DNA of 64,000 bases from Pseudazoarcus sp963975885 (GCA_963975885.1 CAXBIS010000001.1:270297-334296), one strand, 5' to 3'; shown: positions 51,244-61,139, counted from the first letter of the stretch. Notes: generated by a model from the sequence alone, not told the origin. Made by a program: numbers and translations.

Positions 51244-53262
51244 TTGCCGCGATCCGCTGCCGATGCGATCAACGCGATGTTGCAGTTGTTCTCCAGAAAT
51301 CGCCTGGATGAACTCGAGCGCCTCGCACGCTCGGTGACGCATGCGCTCCCGGCTCATCCGCTGGCCTGGCAGATGCTCGGCGTGTCTTTGCTCGGCCGCG
51401 GGCGCGCCGAAGAGGCCCGCGAACCGCTCGAACGGGCGGCCCGGCTCGCGCCCGCCGATGCCAGCGTGTGGGATAACCTTGGCCTCGCCTTGTTGCAGCT
51501 TGGCAGACTCGACGAGGCGCGACGCTGCCTGGAGCGGGCGGTCGCGTTGCAGCCCGGGTCCGTGTCGGCATGGGTGAATCTGTCCGCCGCGGCGCGAGGC
51601 ACGCTGGATGTCGCCATGGCCGAAAAGGCCGCGCGACGTGCGCTCGATCTGAATGAGCGCAGTCCGCAGGCGCACCTGAATCTGGCCAACGCGCTCGTTG
51701 ACGGCGGGCGCGTCGAGGAGGCGGAAACCCATCTGCGTGCCGCTCTCGAACTGTCGCCCGGGTGGGCCGAAGCGAGCCTGACGCTCGCCGTTGTGCTGGA
51801 GCGTTGCGCACGCTTGCCCGAAGCCGAGACGCTGCTCGTCGACATCGTCGCCGCCGGCCGAGCGGACTGGCGTGTCTTCACCAATCTGGGACGTATTCGT
51901 TCCGCTCTCGGCAATACCCACGAAGCCGTGTGCAGCTACGAGCGCGCGCTCGAACTCAATCCTGCTGCGGCCGACGCCTTCAGTGGTCTGCTTTTCCTGC
52001 GCCTGCACGACGAGGGGGGCGATCCGCAGGAGTTGGCACGCTTGCATCGAAGCTACGGAGACAGGATCGAGGCGCCGTTGAAGCCGCTGTGGCCAAGTCA
52101 CGCAAATGTGCGCGATCCGGATCGCCGTCTGCGCGTCGGCATCGTTTCCGGAGATCTGCGCAAGCATGCGGTGGCGCATTTCATCGAGCCGTATCTCGAG
52201 GCTTTCCGGGATTCGTCGCTGGAGGTGTTCGTCTACGCCAATCAACGGGTGCACGACGAAATCAGCGAGCGACTCAAGGCGCATGTTGCGCAGTGGCGGC
52301 GTGTGATCGAACTGGGCGACGCGAACCTGGCTGCGCTCATACAGCGTGACGCCATCGATGTGCTCGTCGATCTATCCGGCCACACTGCGCTCAACCGGCT
52401 TCCGGTCTTCGCGCGCAAGCCGGCGCCGGTGCAACTCAGTTGGCTGGGCTATCCGGGTACGACCGGCCTGACGGCGGTGGACTATCGACTGATGTATGCC
52501 GGCGCCGCGCCGCGAGGCCTTCTCGACGACCAGTTCGTCGAGAAGATCCTCTACCTGCCGGTGCCGATCGCTTTCCGGCATGAGACCGGCTCACGCTTCG
52601 ACCCCGGGCCGTTGCCCGCGCGGCGCAACGGCTTCGTGACCTTCGCCAATCTGAACCGACTCAGCAAGACGGGGTCGCGTCCGATCGCCGTGTGGAGTGA
52701 GATTCTCACGCGCATGCCCGAAGCGCGCATGCTGATCGGGGCGGTGAACGACGCATCCACGGCCGATCGGGTGCGCTCGGAGTTTGCGACCCACGGCATC
52801 GGCGCAGAGCGCCTCGACCTGCGTCCCTACCTGCCGATGGACCAGTACGTGGAGATGCATCGGGAGATCGATCTGATGCTCGACAGTTTTCCCTATGCCG
52901 GCGGCACCACCAACCAGCACGCGATTCGCCTGGGCGTTCCGATCGTCGGCCTCGCCGGACCCATGCTGCCCCAGCGTTCCGGAGCCGGTGTCCTGCATGC
53001 GGTCGGGCTGGGGGACTGGGTCGCGGAGAGCGAAGCGGACTACGTGGCCACAGCACTCGAGAAGGCGCGCGATCTCGACGGGCTCGAACGCCTCAGGGCC
53101 GATCTGCCGCGGCGCTGGGCCGCGCGTGATCCTGAGGAATCGGTTCGCTGCCTGGAGGCGGCGATACGCCTGGTATGGCGGCGATGGTGCGAAGGCTTGC
53201 CACCGGAAACGCTCGAGGTGCCGTGCGCAGCCAAGACGCATGAGCCGCCACGCGCCCAGTAA
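51244..53262 (+). CDS. TPR-containing glycosyltransferase, GT41 (SPINDLY/OGT-like)
   Basis: The TTG at 51244 is preceded by GGAGG at five-base spacing and gives 672 residues; a GTG at 51163 would add 27. Seven or so TPRs cover about residues 10-285 (VWDNLGLALLQLGRLDEARR is typical). The GT41 catalytic half follows with RLRVGIVSGDLRKHAVAHF, IDVLVDLSGHTALNRLPVFA, VQLSWLGYPGTTGLTAVDY and LDSFPYAGGTTNQHAIRLG. The enzyme may add a sugar to protein or to the glycan; bacterial members of both kinds are known. The upstream 127-bp gap holds nothing clear. Confidence 0.88.
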   Translation: MPRSAADAINAMLQLFSRNRLDELERLARSVTHALPAHPLAWQMLGVSLLGRGRAEEAREPLERAARLAPADASVWDNLGLALLQLGRLDEARRCLERAVALQPGSVSAWVNLSAAARGTLDVAMAEKAARRALDLNERSPQAHLNLANALVDGGRVEEAETHLRAALELSPGWAEASLTLAVVLERCARLPEAETLLVDIVAAGRADWRVFTNLGRIRSALGNTHEAVCSYERALELNPAAADAFSGLLFLRLHDEGGDPQELARLHRSYGDRIEAPLKPLWPSHANVRDPDRRLRVGIVSGDLRKHAVAHFIEPYLEAFRDSSLEVFVYANQRVHDEISERLKAHVAQWRRVIELGDANLAALIQRDAIDVLVDLSGHTALNRLPVFARKPAPVQLSWLGYPGTTGLTAVDYRLMYAGAAPRGLLDDQFVEKILYLPVPIAFRHETGSRFDPGPLPARRNGFVTFANLNRLSKTGSRPIAVWSEILTRMPEARMLIGAVNDASTADRVRSEFATHGIGAERLDLRPYLPMDQYVEMHREIDLMLDSFPYAGGTTNQHAIRLGVPIVGLAGPMLPQRSGAGVLHAVGLGDWVAESEADYVATALEKARDLDGLERLRADLPRRWAARDPEESVRCLEAAIRLVWRRWCEGLPPETLEVPCAAKTHEPPRAQ

Positions 53263-53311
53263 GCGGACGGGGCCTGCACGGGGACGGAACCCCGTGCAAA
53301 GGGCGCTTACT
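53258..53311 (+). repeat. Long two-part inverted repeat overlapping a stop codon
   Basis: An outer stem AGTAAGCG (53258-53265) / CGCTTACT (53304-53311) encloses an inner stem TGCACGGGG (53275-53283) / CCCCGTGCA (53290-53298) with a 6-nt loop. The TAA stop of the GT41 gene lies in the outer stem. No T tract follows, so it is not a standard terminator. It may stabilise or attenuate the mRNA. Confidence 0.7.
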
Positions 53312-53430
53312 CTTGCGCATCTAGCTCATCGGCCTTCCTCGTGGCATCCTGTGCCGCGCTCTCGACGCGTCTCGACGGCCCTGCCGAGGATGCGCTCCGA
53401 ACATTCCTGCCATCTGCGTCCGAATACCCG

Positions 53431-55386
53431 ATGACCAGATCCCGACTTTTCCTGTTCGCATACTGGTCGCTGCTGTTGGCGCTGGTGCTCGGCATCTACC
53501 TGCCGGGCATCGACAACCAGCCGCTGTTCGACGACGGAATTCTCGTCGACCGCAGTATCTTCGAGCGCTACGGATCCCTGCTGGAGTTCCAGCAGCGCAT
53601 GCTGTCCTACGGAAGCTTCGTCTGGGTGGAGAGCGTTTTCGGGGAAGGCTGGTGGAAGCAGCGACTGGTCAACGTGCTGCTTCACATGGGCGTCGTCGTC
53701 GCCTTGCATGCGTTCTGGACGCGCCTGCTGACCCATGTGCGCACATCGCCGGACGATGCGATGCCGCTGTCGCGCGAAGCCGCGTTGCGGGTGGGGATTG
53801 CGTTGTTCGCGGTCAGTCCGGTGGCGGCTTATGCGGTGGGCTACCTGATCCAGCGCTCCATCCTGATGGCGACGCTGTTTGCGGTGCTGGCCTGCTACGC
53901 CTTCGTGCGTGGCGTGGAGAGCCGCAAGTGGGTCTGGTTCCTGGCGGCGCTGGCGGGCTATGTGTGCGCCTTGCTGTCCAAAGGCCATGCGGTGATGCTG
54001 GTGGCCTTGTGGGTTCCGCTGTTCGTGTTCGTCGCGCGACCGCGGTGGCGCGTGGTGGCGACGGTGTCCGCAGCCAGCGCGCTGGCTCTGGCGGTGGCCG
54101 TGACGGTGTTGTATTCGGTCTACGGGGACGTCATCGGCAATGTCTTCGACGAGGCGTCGCGGGCGCATGTGGCCCAGCTCGAAGGCTTGAGCCCGGGGAT
54201 TTCCGATCGGGTGTATGGCCTGAGCATCCTCAACCAGGCGGCGCTGTTCTTCTACTACGGCTTCTTCTGGTTCGTGCCGAACGTGCTGGCGATGTCGATC
54301 GACATGCGTCCGGCCTTTCCCCTTTCGTTTCTGTCGTTTCCCGAAACCCTCGGCGCGCTTGCCTATTTCGCCCTGCTCGCAGGGGCGGCCTGGGCCGTGG
54401 TGCGCCGCTCGGACATGCTCGGCCTGGCCGCGCTGGGTCTGCTGTTTCCGCTGGTGCTGTTCTTCACCGAATTTTCCACCGTCTGGATCCAGGACCCGTT
54501 CGTCCTCTATCGCAGCTATCTGTGGGCAATCGGATTCCCGGTGCTGGTCTGCGTGCTGCTCACCGGGATTCGTCCCCCGGTGCTCTATACCCTGGGTTTC
54601 GTGGTCGCGATGGTGTTTGCCGGGCTGGCCTTCGAACGCACGATGTCCATGCGCGACATCTACCGCGTATGGCATGACGCGGCCGAGAAGGTCGATCTGC
54701 AGGCGCCGCCCAACGCGGTCGGGCGTGCGCGCGCCTTCGTCAATCGCGGCAGCTACTTTCTGGAGAATCTGCTGGCCGAGCAGGCGTATCGGGATTTTGT
54801 TCGCGCGATCGAACTGGGTGAGCGGGAAGGGTCGGCACGGTTCAATCTCGGCGTTGCACTCCAGTTGATGAACCGGCATGAGCAGGCGCTCGAATCGTTC
54901 GATCTTGCGATCCGGGAGGGGTTCAAGCACCCCGGGCTGAACTATCACCGCGGCGAGACCCTGTACACGCTGGGGCGTTACGCAGAGGCCGTAGAGGCAT
55001 TTACCCTGGCCATTCGCGTGCGCCGTCAGGATGAACGCGCGCGCGACAATGCCTTGCTGAGACGTGCGGAGGCGGCGATTGCCGCTCGCGATTTCGAGCG
55101 TGCCAGTCGGGATTTTCGAACGCTGCTCGAGAAAACGCCTGATGATGTGCGGCTGCTGACCGGGCTTGGAATGGCCTATGTCGGCCTTCAGGATGGCCGG
55201 CAGGCGCTCGGCGTCTTCGACGCACTCGTGGAGCGGGGGCAGAGCCACGTGTTTCACTACGGTCGCGCCATGGCCCTGATGTTGCTGGAGCGTCGACGCG
55301 AGGCGCTTGCAGAGGTCGAGCGTGCCCTGGAACTGCAGCCGGAAAATTCGGCCTATCGCCAGTTGCGTGAGCAACTCGCGCGCTGA
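53431..55386 (+). CDS. GT-C-like membrane protein with C-terminal TPRs
   Basis: ATG 53431 gives 651 residues. Residues 1-440 hold about ten membrane helices. The first periplasmic loop, GIDNQPLFDDGILVDRSIF, contains paired acidic residues as in GT-C transferases of the PMT/TMTC kind. After residue 455 come five or six TPRs (SARFNLGVALQLMNRHEQAL, NYHRGETLYTLGRYAEAV). TMTC-like proteins combine the same parts. It could use polyprenyl-linked sugar to modify a glycan or protein at the periplasmic face. The gap 53263-53430 contains the inverted repeat and no gene. Confidence 0.8.
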   Translation: MTRSRLFLFAYWSLLLALVLGIYLPGIDNQPLFDDGILVDRSIFERYGSLLEFQQRMLSYGSFVWVESVFGEGWWKQRLVNVLLHMGVVVALHAFWTRLLTHVRTSPDDAMPLSREAALRVGIALFAVSPVAAYAVGYLIQRSILMATLFAVLACYAFVRGVESRKWVWFLAALAGYVCALLSKGHAVMLVALWVPLFVFVARPRWRVVATVSAASALALAVAVTVLYSVYGDVIGNVFDEASRAHVAQLEGLSPGISDRVYGLSILNQAALFFYYGFFWFVPNVLAMSIDMRPAFPLSFLSFPETLGALAYFALLAGAAWAVVRRSDMLGLAALGLLFPLVLFFTEFSTVWIQDPFVLYRSYLWAIGFPVLVCVLLTGIRPPVLYTLGFVVAMVFAGLAFERTMSMRDIYRVWHDAAEKVDLQAPPNAVGRARAFVNRGSYFLENLLAEQAYRDFVRAIELGEREGSARFNLGVALQLMNRHEQALESFDLAIREGFKHPGLNYHRGETLYTLGRYAEAVEAFTLAIRVRRQDERARDNALLRRAEAAIAARDFERASRDFRTLLEKTPDDVRLLTGLGMAYVGLQDGRQALGVFDALVERGQSHVFHYGRAMALMLLERRREALAEVERALELQPENSAYRQLREQLAR

Positions 55387-55398
55387 CGGACGACTGGC

Positions 55399-57234
55399 GT
55401 GCGCATCCTTCACGTCGGCAAGTACTTCCCGCCCTATGCGGGGGGTATGGAAGTCTTTCTGGCGGATCTGGTCGCGGCGCAGCGTGCCGATGGCGACGAG
55501 GTCGCCGTGCTCGCACATGGCACGCCGGAGCCCGGCGATCTGCCGTGGCTGGTGCGCGTGCCGGTGTGGTGCACTCTGGCCTATGCGCCGATCGCCCCGC
55601 GCTTTCCATTCGCGCTCGCGCGCCTGCTGCGCGAGTTTCGGCCGGACGTCGTGCATCTGCACATGCCCAATCCGTCAGCCTTCGCGGTGCTCGCCCTGCG
55701 TCGCGCTGCGCGCATCCCGTGGGTGGTGCACTGGCATTCGGATGTCGTTGCAGCGCCGGGCAACAGGCGGCTGTCGCTGGCCTACCGCGCGTACCGACCC
55801 TTCGAGCAGGCACTGCTGGCGCGTGCTGCGCGCGTGATCGCCACGTCGCCACCGTACCTGGAGGTCAGCGAACCCCTGCGGCGATGGCACGACAAGTGCA
55901 GCGTCGTCCCGCTGGGGCTCGACCTGTCGCGCTATCCGACGCAACCCGCCGTGGAGCAGGATCGCTGGACCGATGGCGTGTTTCGCGTACTCGCCATCGG
56001 TCGGCTGTCGCATTACAAGGATTTCGCCACGCTCGTGCGCGCCGTGTCGGCGCTGACGGGCGTCGAGTTGCTGCTCGCCGGAGACGGTGAGCAGCGCTCG
56101 GAACTGGAGGCGCTCGCCGATGCAGCGCAGGGCAGGGTGCGGCTCCTCGGTGCAGTGTCCGATGCACGCAAGCACGCCTTGCTGGCGAGCTGCGATGTGC
56201 TGTGTCTGCCATCGATCGAACGCAGCGAGGCCTTCGGTCTGGTGCTGCTCGAGGCGATGCGCTACGCCAGGCCCTGCATTGCGTCCGACTTGCCCGGTTC
56301 GGGCATGCCGTGGGTGGTACGGCATGCGCAGGCGGGTCTGCTGGCGAGGCCGGGTGACGTGGCCGACTGGCAGCGCGCGCTGGGCTCGATGCGCGACGAC
56401 GCGGTGATGCGCGACAGGATGGGGGCGCAGGCCAGCCGCGCCGTGCAGCAGCAGTTCTCGATTCAGGCCTGCGCCGATGCGGTGGCCGGGCAGTACACGC
56501 GGGCCGGTGTGCTGGCTGACTCGCCCGCACCGGATCGCGGTCTGCTCGTGGTGATCCCCGCGCGCAACGAGGTACAGACCTTGCCCTCCATCGTCGCGGA
56601 ACTGATCTCGACGGGGTGTGCCGACATCGTCGTGATCGACGATCTGAGCACCGACGGCACCGGTGCAGCCGCAAGGCGCGCGGGTGCGACCGTATTGCGC
56701 CCGACGCTTCCGCTGGGCGCCTGGGGCGGCATGCAGGCGGGTATTCGCCACGCCATCGCGCACGGCTACTCGTCGGTCATCACGATGGACGCGGACGGTC
56801 AGCACGAAGTTGCCGCCATCCCGAGCCTGCTGGCCGAAGGTGACAACGCCGACCTCGTCATTGGCGCCCACCCCGCGCGCGCCAGCCGCGCACGCCGTAT
56901 CGCCTGGAACTGGTTTCGCCGCATCAGCGGTCTGTCCGTCGAGGACCTCACTTCCGGTTTCCGTCTGTACAACGCGACCGCCATGCAATTGGCCGCGAGT
57001 GAGGGTGCGACGCAGCTCGACTTTCAGGATGTCGGTGTCCTGCTCTTGTTCCGCCGCGCCGGCATGCGCCTGGTCGAAGTCCCCGTGCCGATGAATCCGC
57101 GCATGGTCGATCGCTCCCGCGTGTTCGATTCGTGGTGGACCGTTACCCGTTACATGGCCGCCACCACGCTCCTGTGCCTCGCTCGCCGTCCGGTGCGCAT
57201 CCGCGCAACCCAAGCTGCGCCACCCCGGTCGTAG
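55399..57234 (+). CDS. GT4-GT2 fusion glycosyltransferase
   Basis: The gene starts at GTG 55399 and encodes 611 residues. Residues 1-375 form a GT4 enzyme (ILHVGKYFPPYAGGMEVFL, VLAIGRLSHYKDFATLV, IERSEAFGLVLLEAMRYARP). Residues about 382-600 form a GT2 domain of the dolichol-phosphate-mannose-synthase type (LLVVIPARNEVQTLPSIV, IVVIDDLSTDGTGAAARR, VITMDADGQHEVAAIPSL, EDLTSGFRLYNATAMQL). Fusion of these two suggests successive steps on one acceptor or coupling of lipid-linked donor formation to transfer. Substrates unknown. Confidence 0.88.
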   Translation: MRILHVGKYFPPYAGGMEVFLADLVAAQRADGDEVAVLAHGTPEPGDLPWLVRVPVWCTLAYAPIAPRFPFALARLLREFRPDVVHLHMPNPSAFAVLALRRAARIPWVVHWHSDVVAAPGNRRLSLAYRAYRPFEQALLARAARVIATSPPYLEVSEPLRRWHDKCSVVPLGLDLSRYPTQPAVEQDRWTDGVFRVLAIGRLSHYKDFATLVRAVSALTGVELLLAGDGEQRSELEALADAAQGRVRLLGAVSDARKHALLASCDVLCLPSIERSEAFGLVLLEAMRYARPCIASDLPGSGMPWVVRHAQAGLLARPGDVADWQRALGSMRDDAVMRDRMGAQASRAVQQQFSIQACADAVAGQYTRAGVLADSPAPDRGLLVVIPARNEVQTLPSIVAELISTGCADIVVIDDLSTDGTGAAARRAGATVLRPTLPLGAWGGMQAGIRHAIAHGYSSVITMDADGQHEVAAIPSLLAEGDNADLVIGAHPARASRARRIAWNWFRRISGLSVEDLTSGFRLYNATAMQLAASEGATQLDFQDVGVLLLFRRAGMRLVEVPVPMNPRMVDRSRVFDSWWTVTRYMAATTLLCLARRPVRIRATQAAPPRS

Positions 57235-57413
57235 CGCGCCGCCCTGCCCGTACTCAGGTCGCTGATGGCGCGAAGGCGAAGCGAGATCGCGCAAGTTTCC
57301 CGGGAAGCGCGCGCGAGAATCGGGGCGCTTATCCGCATGCGCTACACTGCTGTCATTCCGTGCAGATGAGCGTCCGCAGGGCCGAAGAAATTCCCGGCAG
57401 GCACCGAGATCTC

Positions 57414-59441
57414 ATGACGAGAGCCACGAGTACATTCGCCGGTCCCGCCGCGTTGTTGGTGACGGGCCTGCTGGTCCTCAATCTGTGTCTTCTCGTCTGG
57501 TACGTCTTCGTCGGCTATCAGGCCTGGTTCCATTCGGACAGTGCAGTCAAGGTTCTCCTGGCGCGGGAAATCGTCGCCACGAAAGACTTTTTTCCCGATG
57601 ACTGGAACTACGCCAACGGCGACCTGATGGTGCTGTTCGGCCATGTATTCATCATTCCGCTGCTCTCATGGATGCCTGCCGGATTTCAGGTCCACGCCTG
57701 GTCGGGCGCGTTGTTTGCGGTGCTGCTGTTGCATGGAGTCTGGCTCGTTTCAGGCCTCGGTGCGGCGAGCAGGATCCAGCGTCTGCTGATCCTTGCAGTG
57801 GTCGCGGGTGGGCTATCGGGCTTCATGGCGGAAAATCTGTATGGGCAGGTGAGCTACGGTGTCGCCGTCGTTATCTCCTGCTACCTGATCCATTTCGCGG
57901 CCACGTACGTCCGGTCGACGGGGCGAGGCGCGGTGGGCTGCGCTCTTGCGGTTTTCGTCCTCGCCTTGCTTGCCTTCAGGGCAAATCCGCTGCGCGCGAT
58001 CGTGTTCTACGGGTTGCCCTTCATGGGGGCTGCAGTCTGGTTTGCGTGCCGTTACGGGTCCGATTCGGGCAAGCGGTATGTGCATCTGGTCGTCATCTTC
58101 GGGTTGGCGCTGGTGTTCGGATGCGCCCTCCATCTCTACACCATGTCCGGTGTGAACAATGTGATGGGTGCCGCCGCGGCGGGCTTGCTCAGCTTCGAGC
58201 ACATGTCGCGCAACCTCGCACTGACGCCGACGGGCCTGCTCGCGATCCTTGGCGGACTGCCCCCGGGCAATGAGCTGGCCAGCGTGGCGGGCGCGTACGA
58301 AGCGGTACGCATGGTGGTTGCGCTTGTTTTGCTGGTGCTGATTCCGGTCGCGCTGTTCAGGGCGTTGCGCCAATACGGGCCGGGAATGCAGTTCATGGCG
58401 GCGTTTGCGACGATCGCATTCGTCGCCGTGTTCATACCGCAAATCACCACCACCATCCCCGACATGAGGGATCCGATCCAGAGTGCGCGCTATCTCGTGC
58501 CGAGCGTCCTCCTGGGATTGATCGTGCTGCTCGGTTTGCCTCTCGATTGGCATCGGCGCCGCGCTTTCGCGTTCGCGGTGTTGGCGATTTCGCTGATTCT
58601 CGCGACGAGCGCCTATCCGGTGTTTCGCCACACGGGGACGGATTCGCGCATCGCATCGCCCGCGCCGGCCGACGTCGCGCAACATGCCCGCGTGGCCCGC
58701 CATCTGGCCGATCGTGGGCTGGTGTATGGCTATGCGAGCTACTGGAACGCCGGAGTCGTGAGCGTGTTCAGCAACGAGAGCAGTCTTGTCCGACAGATCC
58801 AGGTGGTTGACGGGCTCCCCATGCCCATGCGGTGGTTGTCCTCGGATCGCTGGTATTTTCCGGAGTCCTGGCAGGGTGAAACCTTTCTATTGCTCACGCA
58901 AGCCGAGACCGAGGCGATCGACTGGGAGCGTATGAGCGCCTATGGCGCGAGTCCGGTGAGTCGGCAGGTCGCGGATGAATTCATCATTCACGTGTTCGAT
59001 CACAATCTGGCAGGACGATTGCCCGGCTGGGATATTCACTACCGGGATCCCCTGCGAATCGACGTCACGCGCGTTTCACAGTCGCAAGCGGGTCGATTCG
59101 TCGAAGATCATCGGGGTGAGGGCCCGGCGCTGCTAGCCGAATCCGGCGAGACCGGCATGCTGCATTTCGGCCCCTATCTCAACGTCGCGTCCGGACGCTA
59201 CCGTGCGACCTTCGACGTGGAAACCGCATGTGCCCAACAGGAGTGCGCGCGGCTTGATGTCGCCGGGAGCCGTGGACAGAGAGTATTCGGCGAAGTCGTC
59301 CTCGTTCGCAACGGGACGCCACCGGTGATCGAGTTCAACCTGCGCAGACGAAACAGGCTGGAGTTCCGTGTAGAGGCGCTGGGCGGTGGCAGGGTGATAT
59401 TCCGGGGGGTTTCCTTCCAGCGACTGGAGCAAGGGCGATGA
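57414..59441 (+). CDS. Multi-pass membrane protein, possible GT-C/O-antigen-type enzyme
   Basis: ATG 57414 gives 675 residues (ATG 57366 is an alternative, 691). About eleven membrane helices lie within residues 10-415. The first external loop contains WFHSDSAVKVLLAREI and DDWNYANGDLMVLFGH, with acidic residues as expected of GT-C enzymes. The C-terminal 250 residues are a soluble, beta-rich periplasmic domain (SGRYRATFDVETACAQQECARL). I cannot assign it further; a polymerase, ligase or sugar-side-chain transferase role fits the context. The 179 bp upstream hold no gene. Confidence 0.72.
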   Translation: MTRATSTFAGPAALLVTGLLVLNLCLLVWYVFVGYQAWFHSDSAVKVLLAREIVATKDFFPDDWNYANGDLMVLFGHVFIIPLLSWMPAGFQVHAWSGALFAVLLLHGVWLVSGLGAASRIQRLLILAVVAGGLSGFMAENLYGQVSYGVAVVISCYLIHFAATYVRSTGRGAVGCALAVFVLALLAFRANPLRAIVFYGLPFMGAAVWFACRYGSDSGKRYVHLVVIFGLALVFGCALHLYTMSGVNNVMGAAAAGLLSFEHMSRNLALTPTGLLAILGGLPPGNELASVAGAYEAVRMVVALVLLVLIPVALFRALRQYGPGMQFMAAFATIAFVAVFIPQITTTIPDMRDPIQSARYLVPSVLLGLIVLLGLPLDWHRRRAFAFAVLAISLILATSAYPVFRHTGTDSRIASPAPADVAQHARVARHLADRGLVYGYASYWNAGVVSVFSNESSLVRQIQVVDGLPMPMRWLSSDRWYFPESWQGETFLLLTQAETEAIDWERMSAYGASPVSRQVADEFIIHVFDHNLAGRLPGWDIHYRDPLRIDVTRVSQSQAGRFVEDHRGEGPALLAESGETGMLHFGPYLNVASGRYRATFDVETACAQQECARLDVAGSRGQRVFGEVVLVRNGTPPVIEFNLRRRNRLEFRVEALGGGRVIFRGVSFQRLEQGR

Positions 59442-59448
59442 CGCGCGG

Positions 59449-60141
59449 GTGCCGACGGTGAAGAAGGTCGCGATTCTCCAGTCAAACTACATCCCCTGGA
59501 AAGGGTACTTCGACCTTGTCGCGGCGGTGGACGAGTTCATCCTCTATGATGATGTCCAGTTCACGAAGAACGACTGGCGCAATCGCAACCGGATCAAGAC
59601 GCCGCATGGAGTCCAGTGGATCACGATCCCTGTCGGGCAGCACATTCACCGCTGCATTTGCGACGTGCGCGTCGGTTCGGGCTGGCAGCCCCGGCACTGG
59701 AAGACGCTGGAGGCGAACTACCGGCGCAGCCCGCATTTCGACGAGATCTCGTCCTGGCTTGCGCCGCTGTATCTCGATGAGTCCCATGACATGCTATCTG
59801 CACTCAATCGGCACTTCATCGTGGAAATCTGTGCCTGGCTCGGCATCTCTACCCGCATCACATGCTCGCAGGCCTACCGAAGCTTCGGCGGCGGGACGCA
59901 GCGACTTGTGGACCTGTGTGCGCAGGCCGGTGCAACCGCATATGTTTCCGGCCCGGCGGCCCGGGCCTACATCGATCCGGCCGCGTTCGAGCGCGCCGGA
60001 ATCGCGCTCCAGTGGTTCGACTATCAGGGATACCCGGAATACCCGCAGGCATGGGGTGCGTTCGATCATTACGTCACCATCCTCGACCTGCTGTTCAATT
60101 GCGGCCGCGACGCGCCCCGCTACATGAGATACGTGGCATGA
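59449..60141 (+). CDS. WbqC-family protein
   Basis: The 230-residue protein begins (GTG 59449, or GTG 59458) with KKVAILQSNYIPWKGYFDLV and contains EFILYDDVQFTKNDWRNRN, IHRCICDVRVGSGW and TYVSGP-like TAYVSGPAARAYID. These match the WbqC family found beside aminotransferases in O-antigen loci. The biochemical role is not firmly established; acyl or aminoacyl transfer to amino sugars is often suggested. Overlaps the next gene by 4 bp. Confidence 0.88.
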   Translation: MPTVKKVAILQSNYIPWKGYFDLVAAVDEFILYDDVQFTKNDWRNRNRIKTPHGVQWITIPVGQHIHRCICDVRVGSGWQPRHWKTLEANYRRSPHFDEISSWLAPLYLDESHDMLSALNRHFIVEICAWLGISTRITCSQAYRSFGGGTQRLVDLCAQAGATAYVSGPAARAYIDPAAFERAGIALQWFDYQGYPEYPQAWGAFDHYVTILDLLFNCGRDAPRYMRYVA

Positions 60142-61139
60142 AGCTCTCGATCGTCACGACGCTGTATCGCTCCGAGCCTTACCTCCGGGAGTTTCATCGC
60201 CGTGTCAGCGCCGCCGCACGCGAGCAATGCGGTGCCGATTACGAGATCGTGCTGGTCAACGACGGCTCCCCCGACCGCTCGCTCGATCTTGCGCTCGAAC
60301 TGCAGGCCGGGGACGCGCATACGCAGGTCGTCGAACTGTCCCGCAATTTCGGACACCATGCCGCGATCGTCGCCGGCCTGTCGCATACGCGCGGTGAGCG
60401 CGTGTTTTTGATCGATTGTGACCTCGAGGAGCAGCCCGAGTGGTTGCTGACGTTCTCGCGCAGGATGGACGAATCCGCCGCCGACGTGGTGTTCGCAGTG
60501 CAGCAGGAACGTGTTGCCTCGGCCATGGCGAACCTTTCCGCCCGCCTGTTCTGGTCTGTCTTCAACGCCATGTCCAGCGTGCGGATGCCGCGCAACCCCA
60601 TGACATGCCGACTCATGCAGCGTCGCTATGTCGATGCCCTGCTCGAAGTCGGCGATCGGGTGCTCTTCCTCGAGGGGGTTTTCGCCTGGACCGGTTTCCG
60701 GCAGGTTTCGATTCCCCTGAGAAAGGTGCCGCGGTCGCCCGCCCACGGGTCGAGCTACAGTCTCTCGCGCAAGCTGGCCACGGCGGTCGATTCGTTCGCG
60801 TCGTTCACCACCGCTCCGCTGTCGCTGATCTTCGTCGCAGGCTGTCTGGTCTGGCTGGGGTCGGTGGCCTATGCGCTCTATCTCGGGGTGCGCAAGCTGC
60901 TCTACCCTGAACTGGTCCTGAGTGGTTTTACCTCGGTCATGCTGTCCATCTGGTTTCTCGGGGGGACGATCATTCTCGTTCTCGGTGTGCTCGGCCTGTA
61001 TCTGGGCAAGCTCTTCCAGGAGGTCAGGCGCAGGCCGCTGTATGTCGTGAGAAGGGTCCATGCGGCCGAATCCGAGGCAGCCGGTTCGGCGGTGGGAGGG
61101 CGACGGCGGGTGACGGAAAGCGAGGAGGGTTTGCAGTGA
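60138..61139 (+). CDS. Glycosyltransferase family 2, polyprenyl-phosphate sugar synthase type
   Basis: ATG 60138 gives 333 residues. The GT-A domain has LSIVTTLYRSEPYLREF, VLVNDGSPDRSLDL, ELSRNFGHHAAIVAGLSH and a DxD-like FLIDCDLEEQPEWL near 92. Two membrane helices (about 230-255 and 270-295) follow, as in GtrB/ArnC-type enzymes that load sugars onto undecaprenyl phosphate. It may supply a lipid-linked sugar to the GT-C-like proteins nearby. Confidence 0.87.
   Translation: MKLSIVTTLYRSEPYLREFHRRVSAAAREQCGADYEIVLVNDGSPDRSLDLALELQAGDAHTQVVELSRNFGHHAAIVAGLSHTRGERVFLIDCDLEEQPEWLLTFSRRMDESAADVVFAVQQERVASAMANLSARLFWSVFNAMSSVRMPRNPMTCRLMQRRYVDALLEVGDRVLFLEGVFAWTGFRQVSIPLRKVPRSPAHGSSYSLSRKLATAVDSFASFTTAPLSLIFVAGCLVWLGSVAYALYLGVRKLLYPELVLSGFTSVMLSIWFLGGTIILVLGVLGLYLGKLFQEVRRRPLYVVRRVHAAESEAAGSAVGGRRRVTESEEGLQ

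Noticed and set aside
53326..55662. 778-codon minus-strand open frame
   Set aside because: It mirrors the plus-strand GT-C-like gene, which has membrane helices and TPRs; the reverse reading has neither motif nor start signal.
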